This document shows positions 8,524-15,813 of a DNA stretch of 64,000 nt, one piece after another. The notes under the pieces are model-generated. The model worked only from the letters and a program-made list of their open reading frames with translations. It was not told the DNA's origin and did not search any database. Position 1 is the stretch's first letter, and every line of letters begins with the position of its first letter. Source of the stretch: Halioglobus sp. (GTDB taxonomy: Bacteria > Pseudomonadota > Gammaproteobacteria > Pseudomonadales > Halieaceae); NCBI GenBank assembly GCA_028825045.1, contig JAPKAY010000010.1, positions 1 through 64,000 of the forward strand, read 5' to 3'. Made by a program: the position numbers and the translations under genes.

Positions 8524-9653
8524 CGGCTCACCCGACTCAACGTAAACTTCAGTGAGTGCCAGGGAAGGTATAACAGGATTACCAACAGAGCTAGAATGAT
8601 AGGAGCCCACCAAATACTCGTTACTGCCTGTTGCTCCACCCAAGTGCGGCCAATGCCAATTAAATTGTAATAGGCTGCATAAATGATAAACGCTAACAAG
8701 AGTTTTGCGTAACGCCCTTGGCGAGGCTTACTTCGACTGAGAGGCACTACAAGCAGCGCAAGCAACAACGTGGTAATGGAAGTTGATATGCGCCACTGAT
8801 ACTCGGCCTGATCCTTTGGATTATTGGATGCTGCCAATTCTGCACTCGCAATAGACTTGGTTTTATAGCCCGGCGGCTCCGGCTGCACGGTTTTCACTCG
8901 AATTGAAAAATGTCCAATTCGAGCAAACAAATCAGGCCCATCGTCCACTTGTTTAAAAATGCGCGCATTCTCCAGTTCCAGTGTGTCGTAATCAGACACC
9001 GGGCTCTTTACCAACAAGCCGCTTCTAGACGATATAACTTGTAGCTCGCTGCCAGTTCTGGTTCGAATAAACACTTTCTCCAGTGCCTGATCAGAAGAAA
9101 TTTTTTCGATAAATATTGCTCTCTCCCGCCCGCTAACGACCTCGACCTCTTCGCCCAGAATTTGAGCCGCGTCAAAAGTGCTTGAGGATTCTCTGCGCGT
9201 CAAATAAAACTGTCCCGCTTTGATGCGATCAATATCGGAAGAAGCCTCCGCGACTGCCAGCATTTCATAGGTCTGGGTAAACGCCCATGGCCGGACATAA
9301 AGAGACAGTACCGCGATTATTGCCGCTACCGGAATAGCCAGCGCCAGGATCGGACGAAGAATACTAAACTCGCCGACCCCACCGGCTTGCATGGCCACAA
9401 TTTCGGAGTCGTTGTGCAGCTTCCCCAGCCCCAACATAAGGCCAAAGAACAATGCTATTGGCAGCAAAACCTCAAGAGCTATCAATACCTTCAAGAGAGT
9501 CAGGCGAAAAACTTCGTCTGTATTTAGTAACCCTGCGTCAGCCTGGGTCAAAAATCTGGACAGCGAATATCCAACAAAAATGATCGATAGAATGGCTGCA
9601 ACCAGAAGACACGGCATCGCAACTTGCCGCACGAGATACCTGTCAATAATCAA
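8520..9653 (-). CDS. lptF: LPS export ABC transporter permease LptF
   Basis: A 377-residue partner of LptG. It opens with the typical MIIDRYLVRQV start, has three helices in the first 120 residues, a periplasmic domain (about 130-270) and three C-terminal helices. The coupling segment reads LHNDSEIVAMQAGGVGEFSILRP, matching the L..DSE...M.A.G.....L..P signature of LptF. It forms a two-gene operon with lptG through a 4-bp stop/start overlap. It is divergent from lptA across about 250 bp that contain a good sigma-70 promoter and a palindrome on the lptA side. LptB and LptC are not in this window, so the complex must borrow them from elsewhere. Confidence 0.9.
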   Translation of the reverse strand: MIIDRYLVRQVAMPCLLVAAILSIIFVGYSLSRFLTQADAGLLNTDEVFRLTLLKVLIALEVLLPIALFFGLMLGLGKLHNDSEIVAMQAGGVGEFSILRPILALAIPVAAIIAVLSLYVRPWAFTQTYEMLAVAEASSDIDRIKAGQFYLTRRESSSTFDAAQILGEEVEVVSGRERAIFIEKISSDQALEKVFIRTRTGSELQVISSRSGLLVKSPVSDYDTLELENARIFKQVDDGPDLFARIGHFSIRVKTVQPEPPGYKTKSIASAELAASNNPKDQAEYQWRISTSITTLLLALLVVPLSRSKPRQGRYAKLLLAFIIYAAYYNLIGIGRTWVEQQAVTSIWWAPIILALLVILLYLPWHSLKFTLSRVSR

Positions 9654-9815
9654 TCCAGAAATTCTCCAGTTTAACCCCTATAGTTGAACCGACCAGGAAT
9701 GGACACTGCGCCCAGGGGTTCATCGTGCATTACCACTACAGGGACCGATATCACAATTGCCTGGCACGATTGTAATTCACTTCCATGGATTCGAGTACCG
9801 TCTTCCGCATTTTCA

Positions 9816-9843
9816 TTGACATACACCCTCCGCTGAGTATTCT
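9816..9843 (+). promoter_or_regulatory. Predicted sigma-70 promoter of lptA
   Basis: TTGACA at 9816-9821 and TATTCT at 9838-9843 with a 16-bp spacer, 62 bp upstream of the lptA ATG. The -35 is a perfect consensus match and the -10 matches at four of six positions. A palindrome starts 7 bp downstream of the -10, so initiation here is probably controlled. Confidence 0.5.
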
Positions 9844-9849
9844 CACAAA

Positions 9850-9866
9850 GCGCTAGAATCTAGCGC
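9850..9866. promoter_or_regulatory. Perfect 17-bp palindrome, candidate operator of lptA
   Basis: GCGCTAGAATCTAGCGC is a perfect palindrome of 8-bp arms around one central base. It lies just downstream of the predicted -10, about where transcription would start, and 38 bp before the lptA ATG. A bound dimer there would block initiation or clearance. The sequence is not one I can assign to a known regulator. No regulator gene is nearby. Confidence 0.45.
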
Positions 9867-9904
9867 AAATAGCATCAACGAATCATGAGCTTTCAGAGTT
9901 ACCA

Positions 9905-10441
9905 ATGTCCAGACACCACATAGCAAAGATCACGGGGCTTGCATTGTTTTGCGTGCCAGCGTTGTTTTGGGGTATTCAACCGGGATTCGCCGGGCCACTT
10001 GATTTTAGTTCCGAGGATACTGTGACGGTATCCGCCGAGCGGGCCTGGGAATCAGATGAGGCCGACGTCATTCATTTCAGCGGTAAATTTGAGTTACATG
10101 CGCCCGACTGGTCTCTCTTGGGAGATACGGCCGTGGTCTACGGAAAGCTGGATAATCCAGACCGAGTGGTAGTGGAAGGCAATCCGGCGAGAATATCGTT
10201 TTTACGCCATAAAGACACAAGCGTCGGCGCCACTGGCTCAGGAGAACGTATTGATGGCGCAGCTTCCTACGTTGAATACTTCAGAGCGACAGATAAGTTA
10301 TTGATGCGTGGCGAGGCAAACCTGACACGCAAGGGTAATACCATCGTCAGTGAAACCATCGAATACGATGTAGATGCAGACCGCTATTCTGCCGGCGGTA
10401 ATGGCGGCATCGAGATACAGTTCAATCCAGAAGCTGACTGA
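9905..10441 (+). CDS. lptA: LptA/OstA-like periplasmic LPS-bridge protein
   Basis: A 178-residue exported protein with a signal peptide (hydrophobic core ITGLALFCVPALFWG, cleavage near GFAG). The mature part shows the OstA/LptA beta-jellyroll pattern: a V.AERAWESDEADVIHFSGKFELHAPDWSLLGDTAVVYG stretch and later AASYVEYFRATDKLLMRGEANLTRKGNTIVSETIEYDVD. LptA filaments span the periplasm, carrying LPS from LptC to LptD. The length fits the family. It stands alone, divergent from lptF-lptG; the usual neighbours lptC, kdsC and lptB are missing, so this could be a second, specialised LptA. A sibling family, the OstA-like part of LptC, is less likely given the length and lack of membrane anchor. Confidence 0.75.
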   Translation: MSRHHIAKITGLALFCVPALFWGIQPGFAGPLDFSSEDTVTVSAERAWESDEADVIHFSGKFELHAPDWSLLGDTAVVYGKLDNPDRVVVEGNPARISFLRHKDTSVGATGSGERIDGAASYVEYFRATDKLLMRGEANLTRKGNTIVSETIEYDVDADRYSAGGNGGIEIQFNPEAD

Positions 10442-10549
10442 GCCGGAAAATGAACGCCCCTGAGACAGTCCGCTAGCGCAAAGTACTTGGCAGGTTAACC
10501 TCGCCGGCAGAGAGCCACTGGCAAGCCTTCTACATCGCAACGTGTTCGC

Positions 10550-11278
10550 TCAGACCGTGACCTGACCCGTCTTTTTGATTTCCTGTAATGCCGCTTCCAG
10601 TACCTGTGCATAAGGTACAGAGGCGTCAATATCGCAAATCTGCGCGCCATTGAAACCAAGACGAGGCATCATCGAAATCTTGTCCCGCAGCTCTTCAATA
10701 TCATGGTCAGGCTTGCGCGCTTGCGCAGTATTTTCATCGATGTTGAGGCGGATCACCAAGGTGGGTCTCTGCTGCGCCATCCATCCGTAGAGCTTCTGCT
10801 CGCCCTCCGCCAGCTTGCGCACCAGCCAACTACTGGTGCGACCGACAGTCAGCCCCGGGCCGTCATAGTGGAACCCTGGAATTTCCGCCTGCGGATAGCG
10901 GTCTGTAATGACTTGTACGCCCCTTCGTGAGAGTCTCCTCACCCGCAGCAGTTGGGTCACCCTCCACAATGAGAACAGATACATCAGGAACGCGGTACCC
11001 GTACCAGGCAGTTTCTTCTCCATGTCCAGGGCCCTGTCCACCTTGCGATGGAGGTTATTCTCGAGCCTGCTGCCAATAATAGGCAAACCTTTGATCTTGT
11101 CGCCCATTTCGCCCGAAACCAGACCGAGATAAAGCCGTTCAGCTGGCCCGGTGGTGCGCAATTTAGTGATCAGATCTTGGGTCAACATTGTCTTGCCAGT
11201 GCCATCACATCCTACGATGGCGAAAACCCGCGTAAGCTGAGTATGCTGCTCGCAGGTGCGGCCAGTGGATTGAAACAT
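10550..11278 (-). CDS. Thymidylate-kinase-like P-loop protein 3
   Basis: A 242-residue member of the four-gene family, with Walker A GCDGTGKTM (23-31), VITDRYPQAEIPGFHYDGPG around the DRY motif, RLNIDENTAQARKPDH, and LGFNGAQICDID near the end. It pairs with protein 4 as a sub-branch: both have FNGA where proteins 1 and 2 have FGG, and both have DRYPQAE.PGF. The start codon lies inside the first unit of a 29-bp tandem repeat, so the N-terminal residues MFQST are repeat-encoded and the ribosome site may have changed by the duplication. It lies 90 bp downstream of protein 4 on the same strand and convergent with lptA. Confidence 0.75.
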   Translation of the reverse strand: MFQSTGRTCEQHTQLTRVFAIVGCDGTGKTMLTQDLITKLRTTGPAERLYLGLVSGEMGDKIKGLPIIGSRLENNLHRKVDRALDMEKKLPGTGTAFLMYLFSLWRVTQLLRVRRLSRRGVQVITDRYPQAEIPGFHYDGPGLTVGRTSSWLVRKLAEGEQKLYGWMAQQRPTLVIRLNIDENTAQARKPDHDIEELRDKISMMPRLGFNGAQICDIDASVPYAQVLEAALQEIKKTGQVTV

Positions 11279-11321
11279 GTTACGCTCTGTCTAGTGGATT
11301 GGAGCACGTTACGCTCTGTCT
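11264..11321. repeat. 29-bp tandem duplication over the start of kinase-like gene 3
   Basis: Two adjacent 29-bp units, 11264-11292 and 11293-11321, match at 26 of 29 positions, both starting AGTGGATTG and ending ACGCTCTGTCT. The first unit contains the start codon of the third kinase-like gene; the second lies just upstream of it. Part of the unit also resembles the sequence upstream of the second kinase-like gene. It could be a duplicated regulatory site or a slippage product. Confidence 0.7.
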
Positions 11322-11368
11322 GATGCGTCTGCGTCAGTTTAGCATAATGGCAGCAGGGGTAATCAACC

Positions 11369-12091
11369 CTATGGTGTATTGATTGCAGTGGTGACGGCGC
11401 TTAAAGCCCCGTGCAGTACCTGTTCATAGGGATCTCGGCCGTCAAGGTCAAGAATACGTGCCCCATTGAATTGCAGGTCTGGAATTACGGCCACCTTATC
11501 ACGCAGCATCGACAGTTTGTGATCAGGTTTGCGTAAATGGGCGGTGTCCGCATCGATATTGAGCCGGATCACCAGTGCCGGGACGTAGCTTGCCATCCAC
11601 TGGTATAGCTTCAGCTCGCGCGCCGCGAGCTTTCGCCCCAGCCAGGTTTCAGCATTTACCGCACCGAGGCCAGCGCCATCGAAGTAAAAACCAGGCACCT
11701 CTGCTTGTGGGTAGCGATCCGTGATTACCAGCACCCCGCGACGACAGAGCCTCAGCATGCGGCGAAATTTGTGCGCGCGCCAATGTGAAAGGATGAAAAT
11801 TACCAGCATCGTAGCCGTGTCCGGGCTTGTCGCCTTCTCACTGTGAGCCCGATTCGCCTTGCGGACCAGAAAGCGCCCCAGTGGTGCGCCAATACCCGGC
11901 AGACCTCGTATCCACTGGGCAATATTACCTGAGGACTGGCCGAGATAGAGCCACTCGGTAGGCACCCTGGCACGCATATGAGAGTGGATGTCTTCGCTGA
12001 GTGAGGATTTACCCGCCCCGTCGCAGCCCGTAACGGCAATTACGCGAGGAAGGAGCTGGTGGTTGGGTGGTATCGGGGGCAACTGTTGCAC
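11369..12091 (-). CDS. Thymidylate-kinase-like P-loop protein 4
   Basis: A 240-residue member of the same family, with Walker A GCDGAGKSS (22-30), VITDRYPQAEVPGFYFDGAG, RLNIDADTAHLRKPDH and LQFNGARILDLDG. The residue after the invariant Lys in Walker A differs in each branch (ST, TM, SS), so nucleotide affinity may vary. The start is a GTG; a TTG three codons in is possible. It probably forms a two-gene unit with protein 3. It is divergent from the chorismate mutase-dehydratase fusion gene across 234 bp that hold an AATGGG/CCCATT palindrome. The function is unknown. Confidence 0.72.
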   Translation of the reverse strand: MQQLPPIPPNHQLLPRVIAVTGCDGAGKSSLSEDIHSHMRARVPTEWLYLGQSSGNIAQWIRGLPGIGAPLGRFLVRKANRAHSEKATSPDTATMLVIFILSHWRAHKFRRMLRLCRRGVLVITDRYPQAEVPGFYFDGAGLGAVNAETWLGRKLAARELKLYQWMASYVPALVIRLNIDADTAHLRKPDHKLSMLRDKVAVIPDLQFNGARILDLDGRDPYEQVLHGALSAVTTAINTP

Positions 12092-12325
12092 GCCTACTCA
12101 TCAAAAGCGTCATTACGGCGTGAGAGCTTACTCGAGTTGTCGCCGCACTTCCAATATTGCTGATTGTGGCGACTTACGCTAATTTTGGCTACCCATTAAG
12201 ATATGAGAACGCGTCTCGGGAAATGGGGGCCCATTAATCACTTTTTCTATTAGTGAAGAATAAATCCGTTCCCAGTGCTCGCATAGATCTCACTGCAAAT
12301 CAGCTCACCTGTGGACACCTATTGC

Positions 12326-13564
12326 ATGAAATTTTTTATACCTCTGCTGGCTATCCTACTTCTTCTGCCACCAAAAACCGCGACCGCCGAGGAACCACTT
12401 TTCAGACTGATCGACGCCAGGCTAGCGCTAATGCGCGCAGTAGCAGCGCACAAATGGCAGTTTCAGCTAGCCGTGGAGGATAGCGCCAGGGAAGCAATCG
12501 TCGTTGAGAAAGCCCGCCAATCAGCCATCAGAGCAGGAATCGTGCCAGACACTGCTGAAGCTTTCTTTAGGAACCAGATAGAAGCTGCCAAGGAAATTCA
12601 ACGCTATTGGTTTACGCGGTGGGAACAGGGCTTAGCTCCGGAAACTGCACCTGATCTAAACTCTGAAATAAGACCCCAGCTCATAAAACTTGGACATAAA
12701 ATCACTTTGCACCTCAGTTCTATGAATAAGATGTCAAATCTACAATCTGAATACGATGCTACTGTATCAGTCGAGGGACTTAGCCAAGACCGCAAAGACG
12801 CGCTCTATCAATCCCTGCTCAATATCGAGCAATACACCAATCGCCTGCAGCAAATTCTCGATACCAAAACCTTAAGGATTGGCACCACAGGGGATTACGC
12901 CCCCTTCTCGTACTGGCCAGACGATGCTCCATTACCGCTCGGTATTGATATTGAACTCGCCCAATCACTGAGCGATCGCCTGGACGTTGAAGCGGTTTTT
13001 ATCAGAACGTCATGGCCCACGCTCATTCAGGACCTTGTTGCGGGCGAGTACGATATAGCCATGTCTGGCGTATCTCTTACCGAGGCCCGAAGGGAATTTG
13101 GGGAATTTTCCCACCCCTACCACATTGGAGGAAAGACACCAGTAGCTCGCTGCGAGGACAAAGACCTGTTTGGATCGCTCGCGGCTATAGATCGCGAATC
13201 AGTAACCGTTATTGTCAATCCTGGAGGTACCAACCAACAGTTTCTGGATGCCAATATCCATCGTGCAAAGAAAATAGTACACCAGGACAATCGCGATATA
13301 TTCAAACAAATCATCAACCGAAAAGCCGACGTGATGATAACGGATCGTATCGAGGTTCAACTGCAGGCCGCGCTGCACCCGGAACTTTGCGCTACGATGC
13401 CAAACAACCTCTCCTACCAGGAAAAAGCCTACCTGATGCCCGTTGACCCAGCGCTCACCAACGCCGTTAACCAATGGCTGGATAGCGCAATGACTAATGG
13501 CATCGTACTGAAAGCATTTGAAAAAAACAGGCAGACTGGGGCAGAAGCTACCCCCAGCCAGTGA
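12326..13564 (+). CDS. aroQ-pheC: Periplasmic chorismate mutase (AroQ-gamma) fused to cyclohexadienyl dehydratase (PheC)
   Basis: A 412-residue exported two-domain enzyme. After a clear signal peptide (MKFFIPLLAILLLLPPKTAT) residues 22-130 form an AroQ-type helical chorismate mutase, with the pattern DARLALM (Arg32), HKWQ (Lys43), SAREA (Arg55) and FFRNQIEAAK (Gln84) expected of the active site. Residues about 182-405 match PheC, a solute-binding-protein-like dehydratase: LRIGTTGDYAPFSYW, LGIDIELA, TSWPTLIQDL, MSGVSLTEARR and VNPGGTNQQF. Together they would turn chorismate into prephenate and then phenylpyruvate (or arogenate into phenylalanine) outside the cytoplasm. In Pseudomonas the two periplasmic enzymes are known as separate proteins. 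I chose the ATG over a GTG 15 bases upstream because it begins the signal peptide. The gene stands alone. Confidence 0.85.
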   Translation: MKFFIPLLAILLLLPPKTATAEEPLFRLIDARLALMRAVAAHKWQFQLAVEDSAREAIVVEKARQSAIRAGIVPDTAEAFFRNQIEAAKEIQRYWFTRWEQGLAPETAPDLNSEIRPQLIKLGHKITLHLSSMNKMSNLQSEYDATVSVEGLSQDRKDALYQSLLNIEQYTNRLQQILDTKTLRIGTTGDYAPFSYWPDDAPLPLGIDIELAQSLSDRLDVEAVFIRTSWPTLIQDLVAGEYDIAMSGVSLTEARREFGEFSHPYHIGGKTPVARCEDKDLFGSLAAIDRESVTVIVNPGGTNQQFLDANIHRAKKIVHQDNRDIFKQIINRKADVMITDRIEVQLQAALHPELCATMPNNLSYQEKAYLMPVDPALTNAVNQWLDSAMTNGIVLKAFEKNRQTGAEATPSQ

Positions 13565-13661
13565 TATTCCTCGCCGGGAATGGGGCATATTGATTTTTCT
13601 TCAACATTGACGGAAATGGCAGGGGCTCCATCAGCGGCATTGCTGGCGTTATTCGACCCAC

Positions 13662-14642
13662 TTAGTGATCGGTGTAAACACCCCGAACACAGGAAAACCC
13701 CTTCGGCGGAGTGGTCAGCACAAAGTCTGCCACAGGCGTTCCCTTCGGATGTGACAGTACAGTTTCTGCCGCCCACAGACCGAAGTTGTTGGGCCAGGGG
13801 TGACCGTGGATGCCGGAGCAGGACACGGTGACAACATTGGCCTGCGCCGCGTAATACTCTGAGCTCAGTTTCGTTTCCACGCTATAATCCGAAGTGCCAA
13901 ATTTGTCCTCAGGGCCGCCCCAGAGAATCACTACAATAGACGGGTCCATAGTGATAGCGTCCAGTGGCTCGATCGGCAACTGGCTGAGATACAGAAAATT
14001 CCCCGACGCAGATATACCGCCAGCGAACAGATCGGAATTAAACATCATGTTGCGACTAGTCATGGTGCCCCCAGCCGACCCGCCTCCGTTGTAAATACGA
14101 TTTTTATCCACGGGAAAACTCGCTGCCAGACAGCTCACCATAGCTTCGATGAACCTTACATCGGGGCCTTCATCATTACTTTGCGACATCCAGCCGTCAA
14201 ACCAGGGCTCCCAGAAACGGCCATCATTACTTCCCTTGAGCCCAATACCGAAACAAGATCTATTCTCCGAGGTGCAACGACGAATGGGGGCCACCACAAT
14301 CCAGCCACTGTCGACCAGAGACTCAAATCGGGATATATCGTCTGACACAAATTCCAATTCAGTGGCCATTGTGCCTGTAAGGGCTATAAATAATGGCCGC
14401 GGTGTATCCAGCGTCTCAGGCAGGAAAACGTGAAACTGACGGGAACCACCGTCCGACATGAACCCGCTATTGCCACCTGCCTTTGCGATGAAGTTATCGG
14501 GGCAACTCCCCTCTAGTGCATACAAATTCGTAGATTCGCTATGACTATCATTACTATCTGAACAACCACTGATTGCGACCGCCGACAAAAACGCCAGGAA
14601 AATACTAGGTAACCTGAACTTTGAGGGTACGGTGGGCTCCAT
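13662..14642 (-). CDS. Lipoprotein alpha/beta-hydrolase, PHB-depolymerase/esterase-like
   Basis: A 326-residue protein with a lipoprotein signal (lipobox AISGC near residue 27) and a GGGSAGGTMTS nucleophile elbow typical of LpqC/PHB-depolymerase-like esterases. A likely acid lies in the GPEDKFG region and a late His in CSGIHGHPWP, as in that family. FIALTGTMATELEF replaces the usual HG oxyanion segment with TGTMA, a mild oddity. Mature protein would face the periplasm or outside, acting on polyester or esterified plant/algal material. Eight or more cysteines suggest disulfides. The ATG has GGAGAAAG upstream. It converges on the AroQ-PheC gene, 97 bp apart. The substrate is not predictable. 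Confidence 0.7.
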   Translation of the reverse strand: MEPTVPSKFRLPSIFLAFLSAVAISGCSDSNDSHSESTNLYALEGSCPDNFIAKAGGNSGFMSDGGSRQFHVFLPETLDTPRPLFIALTGTMATELEFVSDDISRFESLVDSGWIVVAPIRRCTSENRSCFGIGLKGSNDGRFWEPWFDGWMSQSNDEGPDVRFIEAMVSCLAASFPVDKNRIYNGGGSAGGTMTSRNMMFNSDLFAGGISASGNFLYLSQLPIEPLDAITMDPSIVVILWGGPEDKFGTSDYSVETKLSSEYYAAQANVVTVSCSGIHGHPWPNNFGLWAAETVLSHPKGTPVADFVLTTPPKGFSCVRGVYTDH

Positions 14643-14920
14643 CAGTACTTTCTCCGATTTAGAAATTTCGTTTAGCGGGGCTGGTCAATAAGGTACAGTG
14701 TGAGTCGATATGGGTATGTAACATAGGTGACATAGAGCCATATTTTCCAGTCTGAAAAATTCATACGGGGAAGATTTCCAATTCGTGATTGGAATCTGGG
14801 GGGAAACAGATCGTGGCCCCAAAACATATACCCCTCCCATGTTCGACTAGTGTCGGCACATTTGACGCCTCACGAAAAAACCGTACTATCAACTTTCAGT
14901 GCCATCGCCTTAGAGGTTTT

Positions 14921-14998
14921 ATGTACAGGAATATGTTTTTTATGGTTGTGTTGTCGGCATGGGTGACGGCGATTTACGCCCACCCGGGTCTTAAGTAG
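14921..14998 (+). CDS. Possible 25-residue hydrophobic peptide before the 3D lipoprotein
   Basis: An ATG with AGAGG four bases upstream opens a 25-codon frame with a hydrophobic core (MFFMVVLSAWVTAIYA) and a short tail. Its TAG stop overlaps the GTG start of the next gene (TAGTG), which suggests translational coupling, as a leader peptide would give. It could also be the broken signal sequence of an older gene. No family is recognised. Confidence 0.35.
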   Translation: MYRNMFFMVVLSAWVTAIYAHPGLK

Positions 14999-15378
14999 TG
15001 ACAAAGTTTGGCAGTTGCATCATCTTGGTGTTTTGCGCATTTCTAGCCGCTTGCGCGGACAAGCGCGAATCAATGGAGGTCGTTGCAACGGCGTACAGTT
15101 CGGAAGTTCGTCAAACCAACTCGCAGCCCAATCTAGCAGCCTGGGGAGATATTCTAAAACCGGGCACCAAAGCCATTGCTGTTTCTCGCGATCTCTTAAC
15201 GCTGGGCTTGAACTACGGGACCGAGGTGGAAATTGAAGGACTTTCCGGAACCTGGGTTGTGATGGACAAAATGCATGCCCGCTGGGAAAACCGGGTCGAT
15301 ATTTACATGGGTATGGACTCAGACGCGGCTCGCGAGTGGGGGAAAAAACGTGTGCTCATTCAATGGAATCCCGAGTAA
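14998..15378 (+). CDS. 3D-domain lipoprotein (double-psi barrel)
   Basis: A 126-residue lipoprotein with signal sequence and lipobox FLAAC (Cys at about 19). The mature part carries the 3D domain named for three conserved aspartates: VVATAYSS, GDILKPGTKAIAVSRDLL, WVVMDKM and VDIYMGMDSDAAREWGKK. In MltA and RpfB/YuiC relatives this barrel belongs to enzymes that cleave peptidoglycan, so a small wall-remodelling role is likely. The family usually has the sequence TAY...Q....TA.G, only partly kept here. The GTG start overlaps the stop of the preceding 25-codon frame. Confidence 0.75.
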   Translation: MTKFGSCIILVFCAFLAACADKRESMEVVATAYSSEVRQTNSQPNLAAWGDILKPGTKAIAVSRDLLTLGLNYGTEVEIEGLSGTWVVMDKMHARWENRVDIYMGMDSDAAREWGKKRVLIQWNPE

Positions 15379-15813
15379 GCGTAAATAACGTTGGAAACAT
15401 CTTTTTTAAAAGACAACGTGATATACCTTGTAGCTAGGCAATTGACGCTTGTACTCTTTTGTTGATAAAGACTGCCGGCAGTCTGAGCGACAAAAAAACC
15501 GGCGGTCATCTTCTTATTTTTCGATCCTCTTTCCGCCGCTATGATCTTGTATTGCTCTCGTTTCAATATCCCAAAAACCGTGAAGCAATCTGCAAGTCAG
15601 ACTGGGCAGATTTGACAATACCTGTCGCGGACATATAACCACTAGCTCTTTCACGGTATAACCAGAAACCTCGAGTTTTCTGCAGTTTTTTGTTCTCTGT
15701 CACAGATTCACTCCTGTAGCTTTACAACAATGTTAGCAAGCTCACAAAAAAGAAATTTCGGTCGGCTAGCGCTACATAAAAACGCTAGCAATCGCATCTC
15801 AGGGACAGTAAAC
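15379..15813. other. Intergenic region with palindromes upstream of the metalloprotease
   Basis: No supported gene lies in these 435 bp. There is a perfect 16-bp palindrome, AGACTGCCGGCAGTCT (15469-15484), followed by an A-run. An inverted repeat GCTAGCG/CGCTAGC with an 11-base loop lies just upstream of the protease start (about 15763-15787). Either could be a control element of the secreted protease; neither has a T-run. Confidence 0.4.

Noticed and set aside
10550..12091. Kinase-like genes 3 and 4 as housekeeping thymidylate kinases
   Set aside because: They are 30 or so residues longer, belong to a four-copy family and lack the full set of thymidylate kinase motifs.
15469..15484. Intrinsic terminator
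   Set aside because: The palindrome AGACTGCCGGCAGTCT has no adjoining T-run on either strand; it is better seen as a possible protein-binding site.
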